Source: Archaeoglobi archaeon JdFR-42 (GTDB lineage: Archaea; Halobacteriota; Archaeoglobi; Archaeoglobales; JdFR-42). From it: a stretch of 64,000 nt of DNA. Location: positions 1 through 64,000 of the forward strand of contig MTND01000005.1 in the NCBI GenBank assembly GCA_002010305.1, in the 5' to 3' direction. Within the stretch, counting starts at the first letter, position 1, and every line of letters begins with the position of its first letter. Positions 35,085-42,642 of the stretch are shown here, one piece after another. Position numbers and translations under genes: made by a program. Under the pieces are notes generated by a model that searched no databases, was not told the origin of the DNA, and was given only the letters and a program-made list of their open reading frames with translations.

Positions 35085-36215
35085 ATGGTTTCAATAGCCA
35101 GAAAAAATCTCTTTCATGACAGAGGAAGGCTGATAATAAGTGTAGGTGGTGTGGCTTTCGCTACTATGCTCATCTTAACTTTAACTGGAGTGTATTATGG
35201 TGTTATAGAGATGTCCACTGGATATCTGAGAGAGACTAATGCAGATCTGTGGGTGGGGCAAGAAGGTATCCACGATACCTGGCATACATATTCTCTTCTT
35301 CCACGAGGACTTGAAGACGAGATATTGAGTGTAGGGGGTGTTAAAGAGGTTTATGGATTTGTGGGGCGAGCTGTAAGGGCCGAGATCTCTCAGATATCTG
35401 ATGAAGAGAAGACTGTTTTTGTGGTAGGGTTCGATACTAGCAGTGGAGTTGGTGGTCCTTGGAAAATAATTAAGGGTAAAAAGATTCCGAGATCAGGTCA
35501 AGTTATAGTGGATCGGGTGTTCTCTGTCAGGAATGGTATAGAGATCGGAGATAGGCTAACAGTTGGGGGGAAAGAACTTACCGTGGTTGGGATCTCTGAT
35601 GGCACTTTTCTACTCGTGTATTCTTATATTTTTGTTACAGAAGAGGATGCTATGGAGATTTTTGGGGCGAAGGGTTTCCTGAACTATTATATGGTGGAAG
35701 TGGAAGACCCTATTTTTTCAAAAAAAATTGCCAAAAATATCGAAGATAGGCTAGAGAAAACAGGAATAAAAGTGGATGTCCTGACAAGAGAGGAGTTTAT
35801 AGACAACCATAAAGAAGTCATTAACGATAGTTTCAATTCGATACTTCTTCCTCTAGTATTTATTGGATTTTTTATAGGAGTGACTGTCATCGGGTTAACT
35901 CTCTACACGGCAACTTTGGAAAAGATACGTGAATATGCCATCCTCAAGGCCATAGGGGCAAGAGGTACTTTCATGGTGAAAATTGTATTTGAGCAGTCAT
36001 TCATCATAGGACTCCTTGGATTTGGGGTAGGTCTTGGATTATCCATTTTTGCATCAGGATGGATTCCAAACATAGCTCCAGAATTTGCAGTAGTGATCAA
36101 CTTGAATACAATAATGCTGACTTTTCTTTCTTTGCTTGGAATGAGTGCAGTCGCATCGTTAATACCCATAAGAAAACTGGAAAAAGTCGATCCAGCAACA
36201 GTGTTTCAGGCGTAA
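35085..36215 (+). CDS. MacB/FtsX-family ABC transporter permease
   Basis: 376 residues from ATG 35085, with GGAGGAAAAG upstream, overlapping nothing but starting right at the previous stop. One membrane helix near the N-terminus (about residues 15-40), a large extracytoplasmic MacB-PCD-like domain (about 45-240), then three C-terminal helices including GFFIGVTVIGLTLYTATLEK and GVGLGLSIFASGW. Members of this family drive mechanical work on lipoproteins, peptides or signalling rather than ion transport. Works with the ATPase encoded next. Confidence 0.88.
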   Translation: MVSIARKNLFHDRGRLIISVGGVAFATMLILTLTGVYYGVIEMSTGYLRETNADLWVGQEGIHDTWHTYSLLPRGLEDEILSVGGVKEVYGFVGRAVRAEISQISDEEKTVFVVGFDTSSGVGGPWKIIKGKKIPRSGQVIVDRVFSVRNGIEIGDRLTVGGKELTVVGISDGTFLLVYSYIFVTEEDAMEIFGAKGFLNYYMVEVEDPIFSKKIAKNIEDRLEKTGIKVDVLTREEFIDNHKEVINDSFNSILLPLVFIGFFIGVTVIGLTLYTATLEKIREYAILKAIGARGTFMVKIVFEQSFIIGLLGFGVGLGLSIFASGWIPNIAPEFAVVINLNTIMLTFLSLLGMSAVASLIPIRKLEKVDPATVFQA

Positions 36216-36225
36216 TGGTGTTGAT

Positions 36226-36903
36226 ATGTTGTTGAGAGTTGAAAACCTTACAAAGATATACGGAACTGGAAGGACTGCGGTAAAAGCGGTTGATAATGTC
36301 TCTTTTAACCTTTCCAGAGGTGAGCTAATTCTCTTAATGGGTCCATCAGGATCGGGAAAAACTACTCTTCTCACACTGGTAAGTGGTTTATTAAGGCCTA
36401 CATCTGGCACTATATATATTGATTCGATAAGTATATCTAACTTAACTCAGAAAGAGCTTGCAAAAATTCGAATGAATAAAATAGGGTTCATATTTCAGCA
36501 TTTTAATCTACTCTCCTCTTTAACAGCCCTAGAGAATGTGATGGTGCCTTTTGTTATACAAGGTATCAAGGTGAGTGATGCCAGAAGAAGAGCTAAGGCC
36601 CTTCTGGTAGAATTTGGTCTTGAAGACAGATTGGATCACAAACCGAAGGATCTTTCGGGGGGTGAACAGCAGAGGGTGGCTGTTGCCAGGGCCATGGTTA
36701 CCAATCCAGATATCATCATAGCAGATGAGCCTACTGCAAACTTGGATTCGAAAAAAGGAAAGGATGTTATGGAGCTTATCTACAAAAAGGTAAAGGAGGG
36801 AAGGGGGGCGCTCATTGCGAGTCATGATCCAAGGATCTTGGATTTTGCAGACGGTATACTCTACATGGAAGATGGAAAATTGAGGGAGGATAATAGAACA
36901 TAG
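36226..36903 (+). CDS. ABC transporter ATPase (LolD/MacB type)
   Basis: 225 residues. Walker A GPSGSGKTT, Q-loop FIFQHFNLLSSLTALENV, signature LSGGEQQRVAVARAM, Walker B IIIADEPTANLD and switch His in SHDPRIL are all intact. The NLLSSLTALENVMVP spacing is typical of the LolD/MacB/FtsE group, in line with the permease upstream. Completes the second block of the metal island. Confidence 0.93.
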   Translation: MLLRVENLTKIYGTGRTAVKAVDNVSFNLSRGELILLMGPSGSGKTTLLTLVSGLLRPTSGTIYIDSISISNLTQKELAKIRMNKIGFIFQHFNLLSSLTALENVMVPFVIQGIKVSDARRRAKALLVEFGLEDRLDHKPKDLSGGEQQRVAVARAMVTNPDIIIADEPTANLDSKKGKDVMELIYKKVKEGRGALIASHDPRILDFADGILYMEDGKLREDNRT

Positions 36904-37097
36904 TAAATAGTAGATCTTAAGCCTTTTTGGGAAATGAGGTTATATCAACTTTTATGTAGAGATTGGTTGCCAGTCTTTTTATGTTTTTCACGTGGTGTTA
37001 GATCTCTCTTGTCTCTCACCATAGAGACATTTATCATAATTGATTCTGTCTTATTCTCCGGTATTTTTTCAATATAGGCTCTTCTTAGGCGTTAAAC

Positions 37098-37126
37098 TTA
37101 TATATTATATCAAAATACGATATATT
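37098..37126 (+). promoter_or_regulatory. Metal-island promoter P3 with shared operator
   Basis: TATA element CTTATATATTA overlaps TTATATCAAAATACGATATA (37105-37124). This matches the P1 minus-strand copy at nearly every position. The copA start at ATG 37134 is eight bases beyond, suggesting a near-leaderless message. Confidence 0.65.
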
Positions 37127-37133
37127 GATAGTC

Positions 37134-39617
37134 ATGAGAGAAGTAACACTGAAAATTACTGGAATGAGTTGTGCAACATGTGCACAAACAATAACCAAAG
37201 TATTAATGAAACTCGATGGAGTTGAGAAAGTCGAGGTAAATTTAGCAAGTGAAAAAGCGGTTATTCATTATAATCCTGATAAAATTGACCTTGAGACAAT
37301 CATCCAAGAGATTGAAAAAGTTGGATATGGGGTCATCAGAGACACCAGAGAAGTTGTGTTTAATATTACTGGTATGACCTGTGCCACATGTGTACAGACC
37401 ATTGAAAAAGTCACTAAGAAGATTCCGGGTGTGCTTGAAGCGACAGTAAATCTGAATGCTGAAAGAGGAAGGTTTGTGTATGATCCCACTCTTGTCACTT
37501 CTGAGGAGATTCGACAGGCTATTGAGAACATTGGATATACGGTTACAGGAATAGAAGAGGAAGAAGGAACTGATACAGAAAGAGAAGCACGAGAGAAGCA
37601 TATAGCCGTAATGAAGAAAAGATTGATAGTGGCAGCAGTAATTGGTGCTGTGGTCACTCTTCTCACTTATGGAGAATATATTGGTCTTCCTGTTGATGAT
37701 CCAACTCTGCTTCCGTGGGTATTGTGGGCAGAGTTCTTCTTAGCCACTCCTGTAATGTATTATTCCGGGAAAGGTATGTTTGCAGCTGCTTACAGAGCTT
37801 TGACACACAAAACTCTGAGTATGGATGTAATGTATTCTATGGGTGTTGGGTCTGCCTATGTAGCCAGTGTTTTTGCAACAATAGGCTTACTACCATCGGA
37901 TTTCGTGTTCTATGAAACTGCCGTACTGTTAATGGCGTTCCTTTTACTCGGAAGATTGCTTGAGGCAATTGCGAAAGGAAGGACTTCAGAGGCAATAAAG
38001 AAGCTCATGGGGTTACAGGCCAAGACAGCTGTTGTGATACGAGATGGACAGGAAGTTGAGATACCCATCAAAGATGTTAAAGTTGGGGACATTGTGGTGA
38101 TAAAGCCTGGAGAGAAAGTTCCTGTAGATGGAGTTGTTGTTGATGGGGAGAGTTATGTCGACGAGTCTATGATTACCGGAGAGCCCATACCCAACCTAAA
38201 AAAGAAAGGTGACGAGGTTATAGGAGCTACAATAAACAAGAATAGCGTGCTGAAAATTGAAGCAAAAAAAGTTGGGAAAGACACCCTTTTAGCTCAGATA
38301 ATAAAGCTGGTGGAAGAAGCTCAGAGTTCGAGACCACCAATTCAGAGGCTGGCTGATAGAATAATCACATATTTCATACCTACCGTGTTAGTGATTGCAA
38401 CAGTATCATTTACATATTGGTATTTCATAGCAGATATGCCCTCAGTGTTTGCTTTCGTAACTTTGGTTTCTGTGCTTGTTATTGCATGTCCATGTGCTTT
38501 TGGGCTTGCTACCCCAACAGCTCTTACAGTGGGAATGGGAAAAGGAGCAGAATCCGGGATTCTCATTAAAAATGGAGAAGCACTGGAGCTTGCAAGAAAT
38601 GTGACAATTGTCATCTTTGATAAAACTGGAACTTTGACCATAGGGAAGCCAGAAGTAACGGATGTAGTTACCTTTAGTAAAGATGAGGATGAAGTGCTAA
38701 AAATAGTTGCCTCAGCGGAGAAGGGTTCAGAACATCCGTTGGCGGATGCTGTTGTGAGGAAGGCAAAGGAAAAAGCACTAGATATTGTGGATCCAGAAGA
38801 GTTTGAGGCAATCACAGGAAAAGGAGTAAAAGCAAAGTTAAATGGTTCAACGATTTTGATTGGGAATAGAAAATTAATGGAAGAAAACGGATATAAAATT
38901 GAAGACCATATGGAACAGGAAATACAGAGACTTGAAAAAGGGGCGAAGACTGCCATAATCGTTGCTGTTGATGGAACGATTGTGGGAGTTATAGGAATTG
39001 CGGATATGGTGAAAGATACCGCAATTGAGACCATCAACCATCTTCATAAAATGGGAAGGAAAGTTGCCATGATTACCGGAGATAACAGGAGAACGGCGGA
39101 AGCCATTGCCAGACAGCTTAAGATAGACAGGGTTATGGCTGAAGTTCTGCCACAGGATAAGGCAAATGAGGTGAAAAGACTTCAGGATGAAGGTGAAATA
39201 GTGGCTTTTGTGGGAGATGGGATTAATGATGCTCCAGCCCTTGCTCAGGCAGAAGTCGGCATAGCAATTGGAAGTGGAACAGACATTGCCATTGAATCTG
39301 GAGAAATAGTCCTGATAAAAGATGATCTGAGAGATGTGGTTGCTGGTATTCAGCTAAGTGCTAAAACACTGGGTAAAATAAAGCAGAATTTATTCTGGGC
39401 GATGATTTACAATACAATCCTGATTCCTGTTGCCGCTGGAGTGTTATACCCATTCACTGGAATCACTTTCCAGCCTGAATGGGCCGGAGCCGCTATGGCC
39501 ATCAGCTCAGTCTCAGTGGTTACCAACTCGTTGCTTCTGAAGAGATATCATCCTGAGATAAAGAAGAAAGTTGTTTCTAAAGAGGTTACTCCTGGAGTGG
39601 CTCCTACTCCGACATGA
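37134..39617 (+). CDS. copA: Copper-exporting P1B-type ATPase
   Basis: 827 residues from ATG 37134; an in-frame TTG at 37125 falls inside the operator and is unlikely. Two N-terminal HMA domains ([10 protein letters not shown] and [10 protein letters not shown]) bind Cu(I). Eight membrane helices are expected, with CPC motif [12 protein letters not shown], phosphorylation [11 protein letters not shown] motif [18 protein letters not shown], and the Cu(I)-type C-terminal helices holding MIYNTIL and MAISSVSVV. Exports Cu(I) from the cytoplasm. Followed by small protein, thioredoxin and YHS genes on the same strand. Confidence 0.96.
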   Translation: MREVTLKITGMSCATCAQTITKVLMKLDGVEKVEVNLASEKAVIHYNPDKIDLETIIQEIEKVGYGVIRDTREVVFNITGMTCATCVQTIEKVTKKIPGVLEATVNLNAERGRFVYDPTLVTSEEIRQAIENIGYTVTGIEEEEGTDTEREAREKHIAVMKKRLIVAAVIGAVVTLLTYGEYIGLPVDDPTLLPWVLWAEFFLATPVMYYSGKGMFAAAYRALTHKTLSMDVMYSMGVGSAYVASVFATIGLLPSDFVFYETAVLLMAFLLLGRLLEAIAKGRTSEAIKKLMGLQAKTAVVIRDGQEVEIPIKDVKVGDIVVIKPGEKVPVDGVVVDGESYVDESMITGEPIPNLKKKGDEVIGATINKNSVLKIEAKKVGKDTLLAQIIKLVEEAQSSRPPIQRLADRIITYFIPTVLVIATVSFTYWYFIADMPSVFAFVTLVSVLVIACPCAFGLATPTALTVGMGKGAESGILIKNGEALELARNVTIVIFDKTGTLTIGKPEVTDVVTFSKDEDEVLKIVASAEKGSEHPLADAVVRKAKEKALDIVDPEEFEAITGKGVKAKLNGSTILIGNRKLMEENGYKIEDHMEQEIQRLEKGAKTAIIVAVDGTIVGVIGIADMVKDTAIETINHLHKMGRKVAMITGDNRRTAEAIARQLKIDRVMAEVLPQDKANEVKRLQDEGEIVAFVGDGINDAPALAQAEVGIAIGSGTDIAIESGEIVLIKDDLRDVVAGIQLSAKTLGKIKQNLFWAMIYNTILIPVAAGVLYPFTGITFQPEWAGAAMAISSVSVVTNSLLLKRYHPEIKKKVVSKEVTPGVAPTPT

Positions 39618-39624
39618 GAATGTG

Positions 39625-39658
39625 TTGTAAATCAAAGATTTACAATCTGTCAATGACA
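39625..39658. repeat. Dispersed double-palindrome element, copy 3 (short)
   Basis: TTGTAAATC-AAA-GATTTACAA (39625-39645), then the shortened second palindrome TGTCA-A-TGACA (39648-39658). It lies between copA and the next small gene. The arm change AAG/CTT to ATC/GAT relative to other copies keeps base pairing. Confidence 0.6.
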
Positions 39659-39672
39659 ATAGAGTGGAGAAA

Positions 39673-39861
39673 ATGAAGGTTCGTTTCAGACTCTTGGACG
39701 AAGATCGGGTGATTGAAAAAAATGGCTATGAGGCAGTAATTTTTGCTCGATCAATTCGAGAAAATGGTGGAACTTTGCTGGTGGATGGAAAAGCAATTGA
39801 TCCAGAGCATGTAACACAGTATGAGTTGGTAGAAGTGATAAGAAGTTTCTGTGGAGGGTGA
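39673..39861 (+). CDS. Small protein of unknown function after copA
   Basis: 62 residues from ATG 39673 (GTG 39664 is in frame). Predicted as a compact alpha/beta protein: MKVRFRLLDEDRVI, GYEAVIFARSIRENGGTLLV, then YELVEVIRSFCGG. One Cys near the end. The final Gly-Gly codons coincide with the GGAGGG that serves as ribosome binding site for the thioredoxin gene, so the GG tail is probably not a modifier signature. Overlaps the thioredoxin frame by 11 bases. Confidence 0.6.
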   Translation: MKVRFRLLDEDRVIEKNGYEAVIFARSIRENGGTLLVDGKAIDPEHVTQYELVEVIRSFCGG

Positions 39862-40180
39862 GTTTCTGAACATCCAGTTTATTGATAGAGAACGAGTGGA
39901 TAAGGTCATCCAAGACGACAATCTCGTAGTGGTGTGGTTCTCTGTGCCGAACTGTCCACCATGTAAAATGATTGAGCCGTTTATGGAAGAAGCTTCAGAG
40001 ATTTTTGAAAGAGTGCGGTTTTACAGGCTAGATGTGGAAAAATTTCCGGATGCGGCAGATAACTTTGAAGTAACGAACGTCCCAACCCTTGTGTTTTTTA
40101 AGAAAGGCAAGGAAATAAGGAGGTTAGATGCAATAACTGGGAAAAAAGAGGTTTTTGATGCTATTCGGGAGCTTTATTGA
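39851..40180 (+). CDS. Thioredoxin-like protein with CPPC active site
   Basis: About 109 residues from GTG 39851; a start nearer CTG 39866, behind GGAGGG, is also possible. The thioredoxin fold is clear: VVVWFSVPNCPPCKMIEPF, RLDVEKFPD and cis-Pro segment VTNVPTLVFFKKG. The active site is CPPC instead of CGPC, expected to alter redox potential. Placed between a copA-linked small gene and a YHS gene, it may reduce copper-binding thiols. Confidence 0.85.
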   Translation: MEGEFLNIQFIDRERVDKVIQDDNLVVVWFSVPNCPPCKMIEPFMEEASEIFERVRFYRLDVEKFPDAADNFEVTNVPTLVFFKKGKEIRRLDAITGKKEVFDAIRELY

Positions 40181-40195
40181 TTAGGAGGTGAAAAT

Positions 40196-40360
40196 ATGGC
40201 AATAGATCCGGTTTGTGGAATGGAAGTGGATGAAAAAACAGCAAAATTCAAAACAGAATATAAGGGGGATACTTATTATTTCTGCGCCCCCGGATGTAAG
40301 TATATGTTCGAGGAGGATCCAGAAAAGTATCTGAGAGAAGGGCCTGTGGGTATGGAATAG
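40196..40360 (+). CDS. YHS-domain metal-binding protein
   Basis: 54 residues, behind TAGGAGGTG. DPVCGMEVDEKTA, then YYFCAPGCKYMFEEDPEKYL, is the full YHS domain, whose Cys residues bind copper or other soft metals and which is often joined to copper ATPases. Last gene of the island, 15 bases after the thioredoxin stop. Probably a Cu chaperone or buffer for CopA. Confidence 0.88.
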   Translation: MAIDPVCGMEVDEKTAKFKTEYKGDTYYFCAPGCKYMFEEDPEKYLREGPVGME

Positions 40361-40527
40361 ACCTTCTCGATTTTTATATTTTTGTAGATGAATAGTAGCC
40401 ATTTAGATTTTTTAGAATAATGTTTAATGAGAGTGCTTTAGAGTTATGCACACCGGAGATACTATCAGAAAAAGAACAGATAACTAACAAATACAGAATC
40501 TGTAATTAAAGTTGTATGACATAAATT

Positions 40528-40659
40528 GTGGTTATTATTGCCAGTGAGGGAAAACGAGAAGAAGGTTACATGCCCTGGCATGTAGGAAAAATTGCTGAGA
40601 AAACGAATATGTGGACGGACTTGAGAAAATTGTACGTGTGGGGTATGTGGGCTCAATAA
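40528..40659 (+). CDS. Possible small ORF, unknown
   Basis: 43 residues from GTG 40528: VVIIASEGKREEGYMPWHVG, KIAEKTNMWTDLRKLYVWGM. The amino-acid make-up is protein-like (five Trp/Tyr, balanced charge), but there is no clear ribosome binding site and no family match that I know. It could be the remnant of a longer gene. A perfect palindrome lies inside it. Confidence 0.2.
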   Translation: MVIIASEGKREEGYMPWHVGKIAEKTNMWTDLRKLYVWGMWAQ

Positions 40660-40670
40660 TCTCCAAACTC

Positions 40671-40692
40671 CTAGAGGGGTATATACCTCTAG
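40671..40692. promoter_or_regulatory. Near-perfect 22-base inverted repeat
   Basis: CTAGAGG-GGTATATA-CCTCTAG: seven-base arms with a centre that is itself TATA-like. It may be an operator over a promoter for a transcript toward argB, or a hairpin. No binder can be named. Confidence 0.4.
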
Positions 40693-40807
40693 TGTTTTGA
40701 ATTGTAAGGTATTTGCCGAGCAGAAAAATATTTCATAAATTCGGAAAACTTCTACTCTTCTTGGTATCGCAACATTGATATGGCTAAAGAGACAGGAAAC
40801 AATGGTA

Positions 40808-40942
40808 TTGTCAACATAAGTTGACAAATTGTAAAGCAATACTTTACAATAGTTGTCAACATAAGTTGACAAATTGTAAAGCAATACTTTACAATAGTTG
40901 TCAACATAAGTTGACAAATTGGTAAACCTGCGATTTGCAATA
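40808..40942. repeat. 45-base double-palindrome element, three tandem copies
   Basis: Copies start at 40808, 40853 and 40898, period exactly 45. Each has TTGTCAAC-ATAA-GTTGACAA followed by ATTGTAAAG-CAATA-CTTTACAAT. Copies one and two are identical; copy three diverges in its second half (ATTGGTAAA...TTTGCAAT). The array ends 36 bases before the argB start. There are no spacers, so it is not a CRISPR array. Single copies occur at 10892, 23262 and 39625. Confidence 0.9.
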
Positions 40943-40978
40943 TCCATATTGAAATGGAAAAAATGAGAAGGGAGAACT

Positions 40979-41869
40979 ATGAAAGATGCTTTGGCTGAAA
41001 GAGGAAAGGTGCTCATAGAAGCTTTACCTTATATTCAGGAGTTTCATGGGAGCATCATGGTGGTTAAGATTGGTGGCCACGCTATGGTGAGTGATCCGAC
41101 CCTCGAAAAGGTAGTGAGAGATATAATCCTCCTCCACTATGTTGGGATTAAAGTGGTGGTAGTCCATGGGGGAGGCCCTGAGATCTCTGAAAAGATGGAA
41201 AAAATGGGCAAAAAGCCTGAATTCATTTCCGGTCTTAGAATTACTGATAAAGAAACCCTGGAAATTGTAGAAATGGTGCTGGATGGGATAGTCAACTCCA
41301 AGATCGTCAGTATGTTCATGCGAAATGGTGGAAAGGCAGTAGGTTTATCAGGGAGAGATGGTACTCTGGTTATAGCACGGAAAAAACCCCCCAAGAAGGT
41401 CAGAATGGGTGATGAAGAAAAAGAAGTGGATCTTGGATTTGTTGGAGAAACAGACTCAGTAAATCCAGAGATCTTGAAATTACTTCTGGATAATGGTTTC
41501 ATTCCCGTTGTATCCCCAATTGCGATCGATAAAGAAGGAAACAGGCTAAACCTTAATGCCGATATAGTTGCTGGAGAACTGGCTTCAGCTCTTCATGCGA
41601 AACGATTGATAATGCTCACTGACGTCCCTGGAATCCTCAGAAAGACATCTGACAGGACGTCTGTTATTTCCAGAATGAAAACAGTTGAACTTGAATCCTT
41701 GGTAACCAGTGGGGTTCTGGATGGTGGCATGATCCCTAAAGCCCAGTCCTGTTTGATAGCTCTGAAAGGTGGTGTTGAAAAGGCTCACATTCTGGATGGT
41801 TCAAAAGAGCACGCTCTCCTTCTGGAACTTTTCACTGATGAAGGAGTTGGTACGATGGTGGAGCCATGA
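40979..41869 (+). CDS. argB: N-acetylglutamate kinase
   Basis: Phosphorylates N-acetylglutamate in arginine synthesis. 296 residues. VVVVHGGGPEIS, NGGKAVGLSGRDG, NLNADIVAGELA and KLIMLTDVPGIL-like segments are the standard ATP- and substrate-binding motifs of the amino-acid kinase family. GVLDGGMIPK near the C-terminus is also conserved. Behind GGGAGAA at 40970. Four-base overlap with the next gene. LysZ is a possible relative, but the ornithine-related gene downstream favours ArgB. Confidence 0.93.
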   Translation: MKDALAERGKVLIEALPYIQEFHGSIMVVKIGGHAMVSDPTLEKVVRDIILLHYVGIKVVVVHGGGPEISEKMEKMGKKPEFISGLRITDKETLEIVEMVLDGIVNSKIVSMFMRNGGKAVGLSGRDGTLVIARKKPPKKVRMGDEEKEVDLGFVGETDSVNPEILKLLLDNGFIPVVSPIAIDKEGNRLNLNADIVAGELASALHAKRLIMLTDVPGILRKTSDRTSVISRMKTVELESLVTSGVLDGGMIPKAQSCLIALKGGVEKAHILDGSKEHALLLELFTDEGVGTMVEP

Positions 41870-42642
41870 AGATAGGGTTTCAGCCTTTTATAGAATTTTC
41901 CGGTTATATTGATGCCTTTGAGTTTGCTGAAAAAGAAGGATTCGATGCTGTGGAATTCCATATGGATCTACCACAATTCAGTTATCAGGAAGTGGAATGG
42001 AAAGACGTGGCAGATGTAATTAGCAGCTATGATATATCAGTACTGTTACATGCCTCTACAGCCAGCACCAATATTCTATCTCCGAATAGGTTTATAAGAG
42101 AAGCATCTTTGAAGGATTTAGAAAAGACGTGTGAGTTTTCACAGAAGATAGGGGGTGATCTGGTAACGTTTCACCTTGGATGGAGTCCAATGTTTTATGT
42201 GGATGGTGCTCTTATTTCCTTAGAAAAACGATTTGAGGCTTTCAATTACAAGATAATAACTGAAGAATTGAAAAAAATGGTTGATCAGGAAAATTCTTTA
42301 TCTATGGAGAATACCATCGATCTTGGTGGTATGGTGCTTAAGGGAGTTAAGGAACTGATAGAAACTACTGATATTAAGGTTACCTTTGACATGGGACATG
42401 CTAATATCAACCCTACTCATAATTTTTTGTATAAGAGGTATCTAAAAAAGATAAGAAATGTACACCTCCATGATAACGATGGAGAAAAGGATGAGCACTT
42501 GCCTCTCGGAAAAGGCACAGTTAAGACATCAAATTTTCCATTTGAAGATTATACCGGATATGTGATTTTTGAAACTCGCCCTGCTGTGAATTGTGTGAAA
42601 TCCAAAAAGATGTTTATATCAGAACTCGGGAGTAGGGTATGA
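41866..42642 (+). CDS. TIM-barrel sugar isomerase/AP endonuclease-like protein
   Basis: 258 residues of the xylose isomerase-like (AP_endonuc_2) superfamily. Metal-ligand motifs are EFHMDLP, ENTIDLGG, TFDMGHANI and NVHLHDNDGEKDEHLPLGKG. The members isomerise or epimerise sugars or cut DNA; length and lack of endonuclease IV details favour a sugar-type enzyme. Lies in one overlapping operon with argB and the ornithine cyclodeaminase-like gene, a context with no evident explanation. Confidence 0.8.
   Translation: MKIGFQPFIEFSGYIDAFEFAEKEGFDAVEFHMDLPQFSYQEVEWKDVADVISSYDISVLLHASTASTNILSPNRFIREASLKDLEKTCEFSQKIGGDLVTFHLGWSPMFYVDGALISLEKRFEAFNYKIITEELKKMVDQENSLSMENTIDLGGMVLKGVKELIETTDIKVTFDMGHANINPTHNFLYKRYLKKIRNVHLHDNDGEKDEHLPLGKGTVKTSNFPFEDYTGYVIFETRPAVNCVKSKKMFISELGSRV

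Larger units (their letters stand above)
40361..40978. other. 618-base intergenic region with palindromes and repeats
   Basis: Separates the metal island from argB. Contents in order: a possible 43-codon ORF (40528-40659), inverted repeat TACATGCC-CT-GGCATGTA (40567-40584), inverted repeat CTAGAGG-GGTATATA-CCTCTAG (40671-40692), and a three-copy 45-base repeat (40808-40942). Long minus-strand frames across the repeat are low-complexity by-products. Confidence 0.7.

Noticed and set aside
39664-39861. Ubiquitin-like (SAMP) modifier ending in Gly-Gly
   Set aside because: The GG codons are the GGAGGG ribosome binding site of the thioredoxin gene, and no beta-grasp pattern is clear.
40808-40942. 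CRISPR array
   Set aside because: The 45-base units are directly adjacent with no spacers, and no cas gene is in the window.
40465-41016. 183-residue minus-strand ORF and a nested 62-residue ORF
   Set aside because: They cross the tandem repeat, contain repeated peptide (ICQLMLTTIVKYCFT) only because of it, and overlap the argB start and palindromes.
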